A DNA stretch of 13,032 nucleotides, from positions 1 to 13,032 of the forward strand of contig DGFE01000229.1 in the NCBI GenBank assembly GCA_002391525.1, written 5' to 3'. Source of the stretch: Competibacteraceae bacterium UBA3908. Lineage in GTDB: Bacteria; Pseudomonadota; Gammaproteobacteria; Competibacterales; Competibacteraceae. Each line of letters opens with the position of its first letter. Within the stretch, counting starts at the first letter, position 1. Shown in pieces: positions 1 through 6,949 of this stretch. The position numbers were made by a program, and so were the translations under genes. Below the pieces are notes generated by a model that saw nothing but the letters and a program-made list of their open reading frames with translations, did not search any database and was not told where the DNA came from.

Positions 1-669
1 GTGCTCAATCACGGGCCGGCGGTGCCCGCGGGCGACGGGGCGATCACCCTGCGCCATCCCGGGCGGCCGGCGCTGGTGATTCGCCCGGCCTGCACCGTGT
101 TCGCCGCCGGCGCGGGCAATGCCGCGCTGCCGTGGGCGGCCATGCAACTGCGGCCCCTGCACATGGTGCTGGTCCGCGGGCTCGGGTTGCCGGGACCGCT
201 ATTCGCCCACTTCGTCAGCGCGAGCGACACACCGCGCCTGACCGTGACCACGCACTGCGACACCAACGGCCATCTGGTGTGGTATCTCGGCGGCAAGTTG
301 GCCGAGGATGGCGTCAAACGTGACCGCCATGACCAGATTCGGGCAGCCCGGCGCGAACTGGCGACCTTGCTGCCCTGGGTGAACTGGTCACGGACGCAAT
401 TCGCTACCTTCACCGTCAGGCGGGCCGAAGCTCGCCAGACGGACGGAATGCGGCCGACCGGTCCCGGCTTGTCTCGCGATGGGCGGACGCTGGTGATCTG
501 GCCGACCAAGCTGGCGTTGGCGCCGTTGCTGGCCGAACAGGTGGAGCAGGTCTTGCGGACGACGCTCGAACAGCGGCCCCGACCAGCGGATTTGCGGCTG
601 CTGGCGGACTGGCCGCGACCGGAAGTGGCGATCTGTCCCTGGGATCGGGAGGATTTGGAGTGGAGCTGA
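1..669 (+). CDS. FAD-dependent oxidoreductase, C-terminal part (5' end outside window)
   Basis: The frame is open from the first base and ends with TGA at 667-669. The 222 visible residues look like the second half of a DAO/glycine-oxidase-type flavoprotein. A V-F-A-A-G-A-G-N stretch near residue 33 resembles the late FAD-contacting turn of this fold, and W-Y-L-G-G near residue 94 lies in a beta-rich substrate domain. The N-terminal dinucleotide-binding GxGxxG motif is absent, as expected if about 150 residues lie upstream. The GTG at base 1 is therefore probably an internal valine codon rather than the start. The gene overlaps the following aldo/keto reductase by 10 bp, so the two are very likely co-transcribed and may act in one oxidoreduction pathway. 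The substrate cannot be told from this fragment. The family call is moderately sure; the specific function is unknown. Confidence 0.6.
   Translation: MLNHGPAVPAGDGAITLRHPGRPALVIRPACTVFAAGAGNAALPWAAMQLRPLHMVLVRGLGLPGPLFAHFVSASDTPRLTVTTHCDTNGHLVWYLGGKLAEDGVKRDRHDQIRAARRELATLLPWVNWSRTQFATFTVRRAEARQTDGMRPTGPGLSRDGRTLVIWPTKLALAPLLAEQVEQVLRTTLEQRPRPADLRLLADWPRPEVAICPWDREDLEWS
647..653 (+). promoter_or_regulatory. Strong ribosome binding site of the aldo/keto reductase
   Basis: GGGAGGA lies inside the end of the upstream oxidoreductase gene, 6 bases before GTG at 660. It supports that GTG as the start, although it overlaps the previous stop codon. Confidence 0.75.
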
Positions 670-1448
670 GGCCCTTGGGCGCGACCGGCCCGCAGGTCAG
701 CCCGCTGGGTTTGGGGACGGTCAAGTTCGGTCGCAACCAGGGAGTCAGCTATCCGCGGGCCTTCGAGCTGCCGTCGGACCGGGAAGCTCTGGCGCTGCTC
801 GATCTGGCCTGGGATCTGGGAATCAACCTGCTGGACACCGCGCCGGCCTACGGCGCGAGCGAGGAGCGACTGGGCCGGCTGCTGCGGCAATGCCGGCGGG
901 ACTGGGTGATCGTGACCAAGGTCGGCGAGGAGTTCCACGGCGGGGTTTCACGCTTCGATTTCTCCGCCGCCGCCGTCCGCGCCAGCGTGGAGTGCAGTTT
1001 GCGACGGTTGGGAGTGGACGCGCTGGATGCCGTGCTGATCCATTCCAGCGGCGACGATCTGGCGATTCTGGAGCGGGGTGCGGTGTTGCCGACCCTGCTC
1101 GATCTCAAACAGGCGGGACTGGTGCGGGCGGTGGGGATGTCCACGAAGACCGTCGCCGGTGGACTGCGGGCGGTCGAGTGCTGCGATCTGGTGATGGTGA
1201 CCTACAATCTGCGCCAGCGGGAGGAGTTGCCGGTGATCCGCGCCGCCCACGCCGCGAACAAGGGCGTGCTGATCAAGAAGGGCCTGCTCAGCGGCCATCT
1301 CGACCAGACGGCGGAAAGCGATCCGGTTCTGGCGTCGCTGCGGTTGATTTACGCCGAACCGGGCGTGAGCAGCGTGGTGGTCGGCACGCTCGATTCGGCG
1401 CACTTGCGGGCGAACGTGGCGGCGGTGGAAAGGGCGTTGGGTCAGTAA
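660..1448 (+). CDS. Aldo/keto reductase family oxidoreductase
   Basis: This 262-residue protein would reduce an aldehyde or ketone with NADPH on a TIM barrel. The N-terminal LGxTGxxVSxLGLGT pattern is typical. The family's catalytic tetrad is visible: Asp59 and Tyr64 (LLDTAPAYG), Lys87 (VTKVG) and His128 (LIHSS). Near the C-terminus, SSVVVGT followed by HLRANV matches the cofactor phosphate-binding segment. The protein is shorter than the usual 280-330 residues of microbial members, so some barrel loops are reduced. The GTG start is chosen because of the strong ribosome site just upstream. It overlaps the flavoprotein gene by 10 bp, which implies coupled translation. It converges on the aminotransferase gene with only 32 bp between stop codons. 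The family is certain; the substrate is not known. Confidence 0.9.
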   Translation: MELRPLGATGPQVSPLGLGTVKFGRNQGVSYPRAFELPSDREALALLDLAWDLGINLLDTAPAYGASEERLGRLLRQCRRDWVIVTKVGEEFHGGVSRFDFSAAAVRASVECSLRRLGVDALDAVLIHSSGDDLAILERGAVLPTLLDLKQAGLVRAVGMSTKTVAGGLRAVECCDLVMVTYNLRQREELPVIRAAHAANKGVLIKKGLLSGHLDQTAESDPVLASLRLIYAEPGVSSVVVGTLDSAHLRANVAAVERALGQ

Positions 1449-1480
1449 CCACCGTCTGATCAGTTGTTCGCGCTGGGTTG

Positions 1481-2665
1481 TCAAAAAGCAGATCGGCCCC
1501 CTGCCACCGCCCGCAACCGCTCCACCCCCTCGGCCAGTTGCGGAATGGCGCTGGTATAGGCGAAGCGGACATGTCGCTGCGGCAGGTGGTGGCCGAAATC
1601 GCGGCCCGGCGTGATGGCGACGCCGGTTTCCTCCAGCAACCGCAGGGCAAACTCGTAGCTGTCGTCGGTGAAGCGCCCGCAGTCGGCGTACAGGTAGAAC
1701 GCGCCGTCCGGCGTGACCGGGATGTGAAAACCCAATTCGCGCAGCGCCGGCAGCAGAAAATCCCGCCGCGCCTGGAATTCTCGCCGGCGCTCCTCGAAAA
1801 TCGTCCGTGCTTCCGGGGTGAACGCCGCCAGCGCCGCGTGCTGCGCCGGGGTGGACGCCGCCAGGAACAGATTCTGCGCCAGCTTCTCGGCGTCGTCGAC
1901 GCAATCGTCCGGCGCCACCAGCCAGCCCAGCCGCCAGCCGGTCATGCCGTAATACTTGCTGAAGCTGTTGACGACGAGCACCCGGTCCGAGTACGCCAGC
2001 GCGGTTTGGACCGGCGCGCCGTAAGTCAGACCATGATAGATTTCGTCCATGATCACTCGTCCGCCCCGCGCCTCGACTGTCGAGACGATGGCCACCAGCT
2101 CGTCGGGCGCGATCACCGTACCGGTGGGATTGGCCGGCGAGGCCAGCAACACCGCCACCGTCCGCTCGTCCCAATGCCGCTCCACCAACCCGGCGGTCAG
2201 TTGATAGCCGGTTTCCGGTCCGACCGGAACGCCGACCGCCTCGCCTTCCACCAGCCGCACGAAATGGCGGTTGCAGGGGTAGCCGGGATCGGCCAGCAGC
2301 ACCCGGTCGCCGGGGTTGATCAGAATTGCCGTCGCCAGTTGCAGGGCGCCGGAAGCGCCCGGAGTGATCAGGATGCGCCGGGCCGGCACCTCGACGCCGT
2401 AACGCTCCCGATAGTGAGCGCCGAGCGTCCGGCGCAGTTCCGGCAGGCCGGCGGCGGCGGTGTAGTGGGTATGACCTTCCGTCAGTGCCCGTTGGCCAGC
2501 GGCGATGATCGGCGCGGCGGTCGGAAAGTCCGGCTCGCCGATTTCCAGGTGAATGATGGAACGGCCCGCCGCTTCCAGTTCCCTGGCGCGGGCCAATAGC
2601 GCCATGACGTGAAACGGCGCGATGTCCGCCATGCGGCGGGCCAGCGCGTGGAGCCGGTCGGTCAC
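1481..2665 (-). CDS. Class I PLP-dependent aminotransferase
   Basis: This 394-residue cytoplasmic enzyme belongs to the aspartate/alanine aminotransferase superfamily (fold type I). It would move an amino group between an amino acid and a 2-oxo acid. Visible landmarks: GEPDFPT at 43-49, the NPTG turn with Asn179, Asp207 and Tyr210 in MDEIY (PLP ring contacts), the Schiff-base Lys237 in SFSKYYG followed by Arg245, and Arg367 in HVRFAY for the substrate carboxylate. The length is normal and no key residue is missing. The GTG start at 2665 overlaps the pilU stop as GTGA, so translation is coupled to pilU. The minus-strand frame stays open far upstream of this GTG, but that part is the wrong-frame reading of pilU. 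The next Met, residue 12, is a possible alternative start. Which amino acid it uses cannot be read from the sequence. Confidence 0.92.
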   Translation of the reverse strand: MTDRLHALARRMADIAPFHVMALLARARELEAAGRSIIHLEIGEPDFPTAAPIIAAGQRALTEGHTHYTAAAGLPELRRTLGAHYRERYGVEVPARRILITPGASGALQLATAILINPGDRVLLADPGYPCNRHFVRLVEGEAVGVPVGPETGYQLTAGLVERHWDERTVAVLLASPANPTGTVIAPDELVAIVSTVEARGGRVIMDEIYHGLTYGAPVQTALAYSDRVLVVNSFSKYYGMTGWRLGWLVAPDDCVDDAEKLAQNLFLAASTPAQHAALAAFTPEARTIFEERRREFQARRDFLLPALRELGFHIPVTPDGAFYLYADCGRFTDDSYEFALRLLEETGVAITPGRDFGHHLPQRHVRFAYTSAIPQLAEGVERLRAVAGGRSAF

Positions 2666-3804
2666 AGCATCCGTCCCCGGTCGGTGTTCTCGTCGCGGAT
2701 GGTCAGGTCGGCCAGGCTGGACGACTTGCCGCCAGCGGCTCCGGCGCCTTCGGACAGCCGGATCTGCAAGCCGACGTTGTTCTTGGAGTCGGCGTTCTTG
2801 ATGGCTTCCTCGCGGGAAATCTTGCCTTCCTTGTACAGCTTGAACAGCGACTGATCGAAGGTCATCATCCCCGACTCGGTGGCCTGCTCCATGGCGTCCT
2901 TGACGTAGTCGATCTTGCCCTTCTGGATCAGGTCGGAAATGTAGGGCGTGTTCAACAGCACTTCCACCGCCGGCACCAGGCCGCCGCTCAGGGCGCGCAC
3001 CAGCCGTTGCGAGACGATGGCGCGCAGGTTCAGCGACAGGTCCATGAGCAGCTGGGGCCGGGCGTCCTCGGGGAAGAAATTGACAATGCGTTCCAGGGCG
3101 CCGTTGGCGTTGTTGGCGTGCAGGGTGGACAATACCAGGTGGCCGGTCTCGGAGAAGGTCAGCACGTATTTCATGACGTCGCGTTCGCGGACCTCGCCGA
3201 CCAGGATCACGTCGGGCGCCTCGCGCATGGCGCTGCGCAGCGCGTTTTCGTAAGAGTGGGTGTCGATGCCGATCTCGCGCTGGGCGACCACCGATTTCTT
3301 GTGCTGGTGGGTGAATTCGATGGGGTCCTCGACGGTGATGATGTGGCCGGGCGCGCTGGCGTTGCGATGGTCGATCATCGCCGCCAGCGTGGTGGACTTG
3401 CCGGAGCCGGTGGCGCCCACCAGCAGGATCAGGCCGCGCTTTTCCATCACCAGTTGCCGCAACAGGGGCGGCAGGCCCAGCTCTTCCACCTGCGGGATGT
3501 CGCCCTTGATGAAGCGGATCACCATCGATACCTCGCCGCGCTGCCGGAACACGTTGGCGCGGAACCGGCCAACGCCGTGCAGCGGAATGGCGAAGTTGAG
3601 CTCCCATTCGTGCTCGAATTCCTTGATCTGGTCATCCTTCATGACCGAGTAGCTGATCTCGCGCACCTGACCCGGCCCGAGCACCTTGTTGCCAATCGGG
3701 CGCACCACGCCGCCGATCTTGATATTCACCGGCGCGCCGACGTGGAAGAACAGGTCGGAGGCGTTCTTGTCGACCATCAATTTGAGATACGGAGTGATGT
3801 CCAC
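2662..3804 (-). CDS. pilU: Type IV pilus twitching-motility ATPase PilU
   Basis: This 380-residue protein is a PilT/PilU-family retraction ATPase, a hexameric cytoplasmic motor at the base of type 4a pili that depolymerises pilin and helps twitching and DNA uptake. An N-terminal PAS-like domain spans about 1-100 and the RecA-like ATPase domain about 105-300. Walker A is GATGSGKS (130-137), the Asp box includes ITVEDPIEF with Glu159 and Asp160, Walker B ends in Glu204 (VILVGEVR), and the His box is STLHANN with His229. PilU rather than PilT is favoured by the length, by the NFFPED...LLMDLSLNLRAIVSQ region, and by the C-terminal MMTFDQSL and I/A-rich tail. Start is GTG at 3804, 12 bp after the sthA stop. 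The usual tandem partner pilT is not next to it here. Confidence 0.88.
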   Translation of the reverse strand: MDITPYLKLMVDKNASDLFFHVGAPVNIKIGGVVRPIGNKVLGPGQVREISYSVMKDDQIKEFEHEWELNFAIPLHGVGRFRANVFRQRGEVSMVIRFIKGDIPQVEELGLPPLLRQLVMEKRGLILLVGATGSGKSTTLAAMIDHRNASAPGHIITVEDPIEFTHQHKKSVVAQREIGIDTHSYENALRSAMREAPDVILVGEVRERDVMKYVLTFSETGHLVLSTLHANNANGALERIVNFFPEDARPQLLMDLSLNLRAIVSQRLVRALSGGLVPAVEVLLNTPYISDLIQKGKIDYVKDAMEQATESGMMTFDQSLFKLYKEGKISREEAIKNADSKNNVGLQIRLSEGAGAAGGKSSSLADLTIRDENTDRGRML

Positions 3805-3810
3805 CGGGAG

Positions 3811-3817
3811 TCCCCCT
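3811..3817 (-). promoter_or_regulatory. Ribosome binding site of pilU
   Basis: On the minus strand AGGGGGA lies 6 bases before the GTG at 3804 and overlaps the last base of the sthA TAA stop. It supports the GTG start and suggests translation continues from sthA into pilU. Confidence 0.65.
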
Positions 3818-5214
3818 TAAGCCAGCCGATTCAGACCGTTCAACGCCGCTACCCGGTACGCCTCGGCCATGGTCGGATAATTGAACGTGGTATTGACGAA
3901 ATATTGAATGGTGTTGGCCCCGCCCTGCTGGGCCATGATCGCCTGTCCGATGTGGACGATCTCGGCGGCCTGGTCGCCGAAGCAGTGGATGCCGAGAATT
4001 TCCAGGCTGTCCCGATGGAACAGCAGCTTGAGCATGCCCACGGTGCGGCCGGTGATCTGGGCGCGCGCCAGACTCTTGAAGTAGGCATGGCCCACTTCGT
4101 AGGGCACCCGGGCCTCGGTCAGCTCGCGTTCGGTGCGACCGACCGAACTGATCTCGGGCGAGGTGTAGATGCCGGTCGGGATGTAATCCACCAGATGATG
4201 GTCGCAGGCGCCGTGGACCAGGTGGGTGGCGGCGAAACGGCCCTGATCGTAGGCGGCGCTGGCCAGACTGGGATAGCCGATCACGTCGCCCACCGCGTAG
4301 ATGTGGGGCAGGGCGGTACGGTAGCTCTCGTCCACCGTGATCTGGCCGCGGCTGTTGGGCACGATGCCCAATTCCTCCAGCCCCATGTGCTGGGTGTTGC
4401 CGGTGCGGCCATTGGCCCAGAGCAGCGCGTCGGCCTTGATTTTCTTGCCGGATTTGAGGTCCAGGAGCACGCCGTCCGGCAGGCCCTCCACCGCCGCGTA
4501 TTCCTCGTTGTGGCGGATCATCACGCCCTGATCGCGCAGGTGATAGCTGAGCGCGTGGGCGATTTCGTCGTCGAGGAAGGACAGCAGTTGCGAACGGGTG
4601 TCCACCAGATCCACCTTGCAGCCCATGTTGCGAAAGATGCTGGCGTATTCGCAACCGATCACGCCCGCGCCGTAGATGACGATGGAGCGCGGCGTGCCGG
4701 ACAGGCTGAGAATGGTGTCGCTGTCGAAGATGCGCGGGTGATCGAAATCGATATCCCGGGGCCGGTACGGATGCGAGCCGGAGGCGATGATGAAGGCGTC
4801 GGCGGTCAGGGCGGTCGGCTCGGCGCCGAACCGCGCTTCGAGGGTGTGGGCATCGAGAAACCGGGCGTGGCCGTGCACCAGCCGGACCCGGTTGCGCTCG
4901 TAGAAGTCCCGCCGCATCGCGGTCTGCCGGGCGATGACCGATTCGGCGGAGCGCAGCAGCTCGGGATAGGACAGCCGCAGGGCGGAGCCGAGGGCGTTGC
5001 GGAACACCGGGCTGGTGTTGAATTCCAGCATCCGGTTGATGGCGTGCCGCAGGGCCTTGGATGGAATGGTGCCCCAGTGGGTGCAGCCGCCGCCGACCAG
5101 ATGGTGTTTCTCGATCACGGCCACCGACTTGCCTTCCTTGGCGGCTTTCATGGCGGCTCCCTCCCCTCCGGGGCCGGTGCCAATCACGATGACATCGTAG
5201 TGCTGGTCGTTCAT
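3817..5214 (-). CDS. sthA: Soluble pyridine nucleotide transhydrogenase (Si-specific)
   Basis: This 465-residue FAD flavoprotein exchanges reducing equivalents between NADPH and NAD+ in the cytoplasm and mainly drains excess NADPH. The E. coli enzyme is almost the same length. Residues 12-20 (GTGPGGEGA) bind the FAD ADP moiety. Residues 41-53 (GGGCTHWGTIPSK) are the SthA signature: Cys44 is present, but the second redox Cys of related disulfide reductases is Thr49 or a neighbour, as is normal for SthA. YGAGVIGCEY (181-190) is the NAD(P) Rossmann turn, YAVGDVIG (306-313) the second FAD contact, and the last ~110 residues form the dimer domain. ATG at 5214 gives the standard N-terminus. The frame stays open further upstream to an ATG at 5277, which would add a very basic 21-residue tail; I regard it as leader. 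First gene of the sthA-pilU-aminotransferase unit. Confidence 0.95.
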   Translation of the reverse strand: MNDQHYDVIVIGTGPGGEGAAMKAAKEGKSVAVIEKHHLVGGGCTHWGTIPSKALRHAINRMLEFNTSPVFRNALGSALRLSYPELLRSAESVIARQTAMRRDFYERNRVRLVHGHARFLDAHTLEARFGAEPTALTADAFIIASGSHPYRPRDIDFDHPRIFDSDTILSLSGTPRSIVIYGAGVIGCEYASIFRNMGCKVDLVDTRSQLLSFLDDEIAHALSYHLRDQGVMIRHNEEYAAVEGLPDGVLLDLKSGKKIKADALLWANGRTGNTQHMGLEELGIVPNSRGQITVDESYRTALPHIYAVGDVIGYPSLASAAYDQGRFAATHLVHGACDHHLVDYIPTGIYTSPEISSVGRTERELTEARVPYEVGHAYFKSLARAQITGRTVGMLKLLFHRDSLEILGIHCFGDQAAEIVHIGQAIMAQQGGANTIQYFVNTTFNYPTMAEAYRVAALNGLNRLA

Positions 5215-5251
5215 TGTCGCGCTCGTCGGGGGGGTTCGGCGGAGGGGAGTC

Positions 5252-5271
5252 GAGCGGCGTTTCCGCCGCTC
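5252..5271. other. Perfect 8-bp hairpin in the sthA leader
   Basis: An 8-base arm, GAGCGGCG (5252-5259), a TTTC loop and the exact complementary arm CGCCGCTC (5264-5271) form a stable stem. On the plus strand it is followed by TTTCATTTT, so read that way it resembles an intrinsic terminator, yet no plus-strand gene ends here. On the minus strand it sits 38-57 bases before the sthA start, inside the predicted leader. It may act on sthA expression or block antisense transcription. Confidence 0.6.
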
Positions 5272-5288
5272 TTTCATTTTGCGCAACT

Positions 5289-5317
5289 AGTTTAGACCCT
5301 TTTCCGACGCGCGCCAA
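5289..5317 (-). promoter_or_regulatory. Candidate sigma-70 promoter for sthA-pilU-aminotransferase
   Basis: On the minus strand a TTGGCG -35 box (5317-5312) is separated by exactly 17 bases from a TAAACT -10 box (5294-5289). Each matches the consensus at four of six positions. The predicted transcript starts near 5281 and would carry a leader of about 67 bases that includes the hairpin. Confidence 0.45.
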
Positions 5318-5472
5318 AACTTCCTTTGGAATCAAGGGTGGGGCGCGACCGAAGCGTTTCGGCGGCGTGATGATCGGTCTCGAAGGCGTGTTGGAAGCAA
5401 GGGCGCAAACGTTCAGGGGGGGTTAAGGGGGTCGGTGTATTCATACCTGTCGTTCCCAACCCCGAACACTAC

Positions 5473-5476
5473 AGGA
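5473..5476 (+). promoter_or_regulatory. Ribosome binding site of the OpgG-family gene
   Basis: AGGA lies 7 bases before the ATG at 5484 and supports that start, which also places a well-formed signal peptide at the N-terminus. Confidence 0.5.
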
Positions 5477-5483
5477 CCTCGCC

Positions 5484-6770
5484 ATGTCGACCTCACCAGA
5501 CCCTCCGGGACTTGCCCGAAACGTTTGGCCAGCCGCCGCCAGCCGGTACCGCTTTGTCGCTGGCCTGTTGGGCGCGCTGACGCTTTGCGCCGATGCCGTG
5601 GCCGCCCCCACTCCTACCTTCGTCGATCTCGCCCGACAGGCTTTCGAGCGTTCCCAGATGCCCTGGGAGCCGCTGTCCCCCGAGCCGGTGGTGGAAATCG
5701 ACCCCCCTGAAAACGGCGACCCGCTGGGGCTCGATTTCGTCGAATACGGCAAATTGGCGGGCAAACCCTTTTACGACGATAGCGTCTGGTGGCTGCGGGC
5801 GAGTCCGCGCGGCAATTTCGAGAAGGATCCGCTCGAGATCTGGATGTACCGGTCCGAACGGGAAAGCTACGCGCCGATTCCGTATCGGGCCGGGGATTTC
5901 AACTATCGTCATCCCGCGATTCAACCGGCCCTGCCGAATCCGCCTCCCACCGCCGTCCGTTACCTCAGCGCGGTCGATATCGGCAGCCGGCGGGACGGCT
6001 CGGACAACTGGCCCCAGGTGTTGCATCTGGGCGGAAACGGTTACGGTCGACTGGCCGGATTCTCGCCGCTGCTGTTCGGCACCTCGTTCCGGTTGGGCGT
6101 GCACAAGGTGGGCGAACCGAACGAGGATTTCATCAAACTCCGCAAACTATATTTGCAGAAAATCAACGAGCGGGCGTTCCGATTGCTGGGTCTGGCGGAG
6201 GGCGAGGCCGGCGCGGCGGCATTGGCGGCCACCCTGCACCCCGGCGACGCCAGCAGCCTGCGGGTCACCATGAAAATCTATTTGCGGCAACCGCTGCGGG
6301 TGGCGGACGAACCGAGCCTGGGTCCCCTGGGCCTGAGTTCGATGTTCTGGAAGGACGAGACCGCCACTCCGGGTGACTCGGGAGACGAGGCGCACGACGC
6401 CGATCTGTTCGTGGCGTATTATCCGGATGGCCGGCGCCGCGCGCGGACGCTCGCCATTCCCGCCGATCCCGCCGATCCGCCGCTGGTGATGGATTTTGGC
6501 GAGGCGACCGATTTCGCGCTGGTCCAGTCGGACCGGAACGCCGCCCACTATCGTCGATACGCCGCGGTGGACTACGCCAACCGGGCGTCGCTGCTGGTTT
6601 CGGACATCGCCAGCAGCCTGCCCTACACCGTGGGCATCTGGCAGGCATACACCGATTACGAGGGCGCCGACAACGTCGCGGTATTCGTGCGCTTCAACCA
6701 GGACGCGGAGCGACCCGCCTCGGTCGACGACGGCATCACCTTCTCCTATACCCTGACCGCCTATCGCTGA
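5484..6770 (+). CDS. Secreted OpgG/MdoG-family glucan biosynthesis protein, short and divergent
   Basis: A 428-residue protein with a signal peptide: Arg21/Arg23, a hydrophobic core at about 24-35, and AVA (38-40) before the likely cleavage. There is a Cys at 35, but LTLC is not a good lipobox. The mature part resembles OpgG/OpgD, periplasmic proteins that shape osmoregulated beta-glucans; family members have been shown to be beta-1,2-glucanases (GH186). Matching landmarks are a late GLSSMFW (283-289), HDAD at 304-307 in the place of the family's EVHDSDG, and the C-terminal Ig-like domain with DFALVQSDRNAAHYRRY (343-359), DNVAVFVRF and FSYTLTAY. It is about 80 residues shorter than E. coli OpgG, and its N-terminal half matches the family only loosely. 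The membrane glucosyltransferase gene opgH, the usual partner, is not adjacent. It is divergent from sthA. Family call fairly sure; activity on which glucan unknown. Confidence 0.75.
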   Translation: MSTSPDPPGLARNVWPAAASRYRFVAGLLGALTLCADAVAAPTPTFVDLARQAFERSQMPWEPLSPEPVVEIDPPENGDPLGLDFVEYGKLAGKPFYDDSVWWLRASPRGNFEKDPLEIWMYRSERESYAPIPYRAGDFNYRHPAIQPALPNPPPTAVRYLSAVDIGSRRDGSDNWPQVLHLGGNGYGRLAGFSPLLFGTSFRLGVHKVGEPNEDFIKLRKLYLQKINERAFRLLGLAEGEAGAAALAATLHPGDASSLRVTMKIYLRQPLRVADEPSLGPLGLSSMFWKDETATPGDSGDEAHDADLFVAYYPDGRRRARTLAIPADPADPPLVMDFGEATDFALVQSDRNAAHYRRYAAVDYANRASLLVSDIASSLPYTVGIWQAYTDYEGADNVAVFVRFNQDAERPASVDDGITFSYTLTAYR

Positions 6771-6793
6771 GCGGGAAACCGGTTCGCCGCTTT
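6770..6793 (+). terminator. Weak hairpin after the OpgG-family gene
   Basis: AGCGG (6770-6774) can pair with CCGCT (6787-6791) around a 12-base loop that itself contains the palindrome AACCGGTT, and three T residues follow (6791-6793). The position directly after the stop codon fits a terminator, but the stem is short and the T run poor. Confidence 0.25.
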
Positions 6794-6949
6794 CGCGAGG
6801 ATGAGGATGACCGGATAATACCCGCTCCGATGTCGTTTTCCTGGAGAATCCGCTGCGTGAGCGCCGTCCATTTTCTCAGTCACCCGGGTCGAACCGGCGC
6901 GGATCGCTCCGCCCCCGGCTGGCCGGCGGGACCGCGAACCGATTAGCTG

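Noticed and set aside
9..938. A 309-codon minus-strand open frame
   Set aside because: It is antisense to the flavoprotein and aldo/keto reductase genes, both supported by family motifs.
1478..2599. A 373-codon plus-strand open frame
   Set aside because: It is antisense to the aminotransferase gene and rich in Arg/Gln/His, as expected of a shadow.
2666..3607. Minus-strand open frame running far upstream of the aminotransferase GTG
   Set aside because: This part is the wrong-frame reading of pilU, with Arg/Gly/Pro-rich shadow composition. The aminotransferase family N-terminus begins at 2665.
3007..5295. A 762-codon plus-strand open frame
   Set aside because: It lies entirely antisense to pilU and sthA, whose motifs are unambiguous. 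Long antisense frames are common in GC-rich DNA.
3632..5335. A 567-codon minus-strand open frame overlapping sthA
   Set aside because: It is a different reading frame of sthA with no recognisable motif and shadow-like composition.
5416..5435. G-quadruplex in the sthA-opgG spacer
   Set aside because: There are only two long G runs plus a GG pair, so the four-run pattern is not met with three-base runs.
5438..5444. TATTCAT as a -10 box for the OpgG-family gene
   Set aside because: The expected -35 position is a G run (5416-5420) with no match to consensus.
6814..6819. GATAAT as a -10 box for the ZIP-cNMP operon
   Set aside because: The hexamer is good (5 of 6), but no acceptable -35 lies at 16-18 bases, so I did not list a promoter.
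6830..6946. A 38-codon open frame just upstream of the ZIP-cNMP gene
   Set aside because: It has no good ribosome site and no recognisable motif. It ends with TAG 3 bases before the real start and could be a uORF, but nothing supports it.
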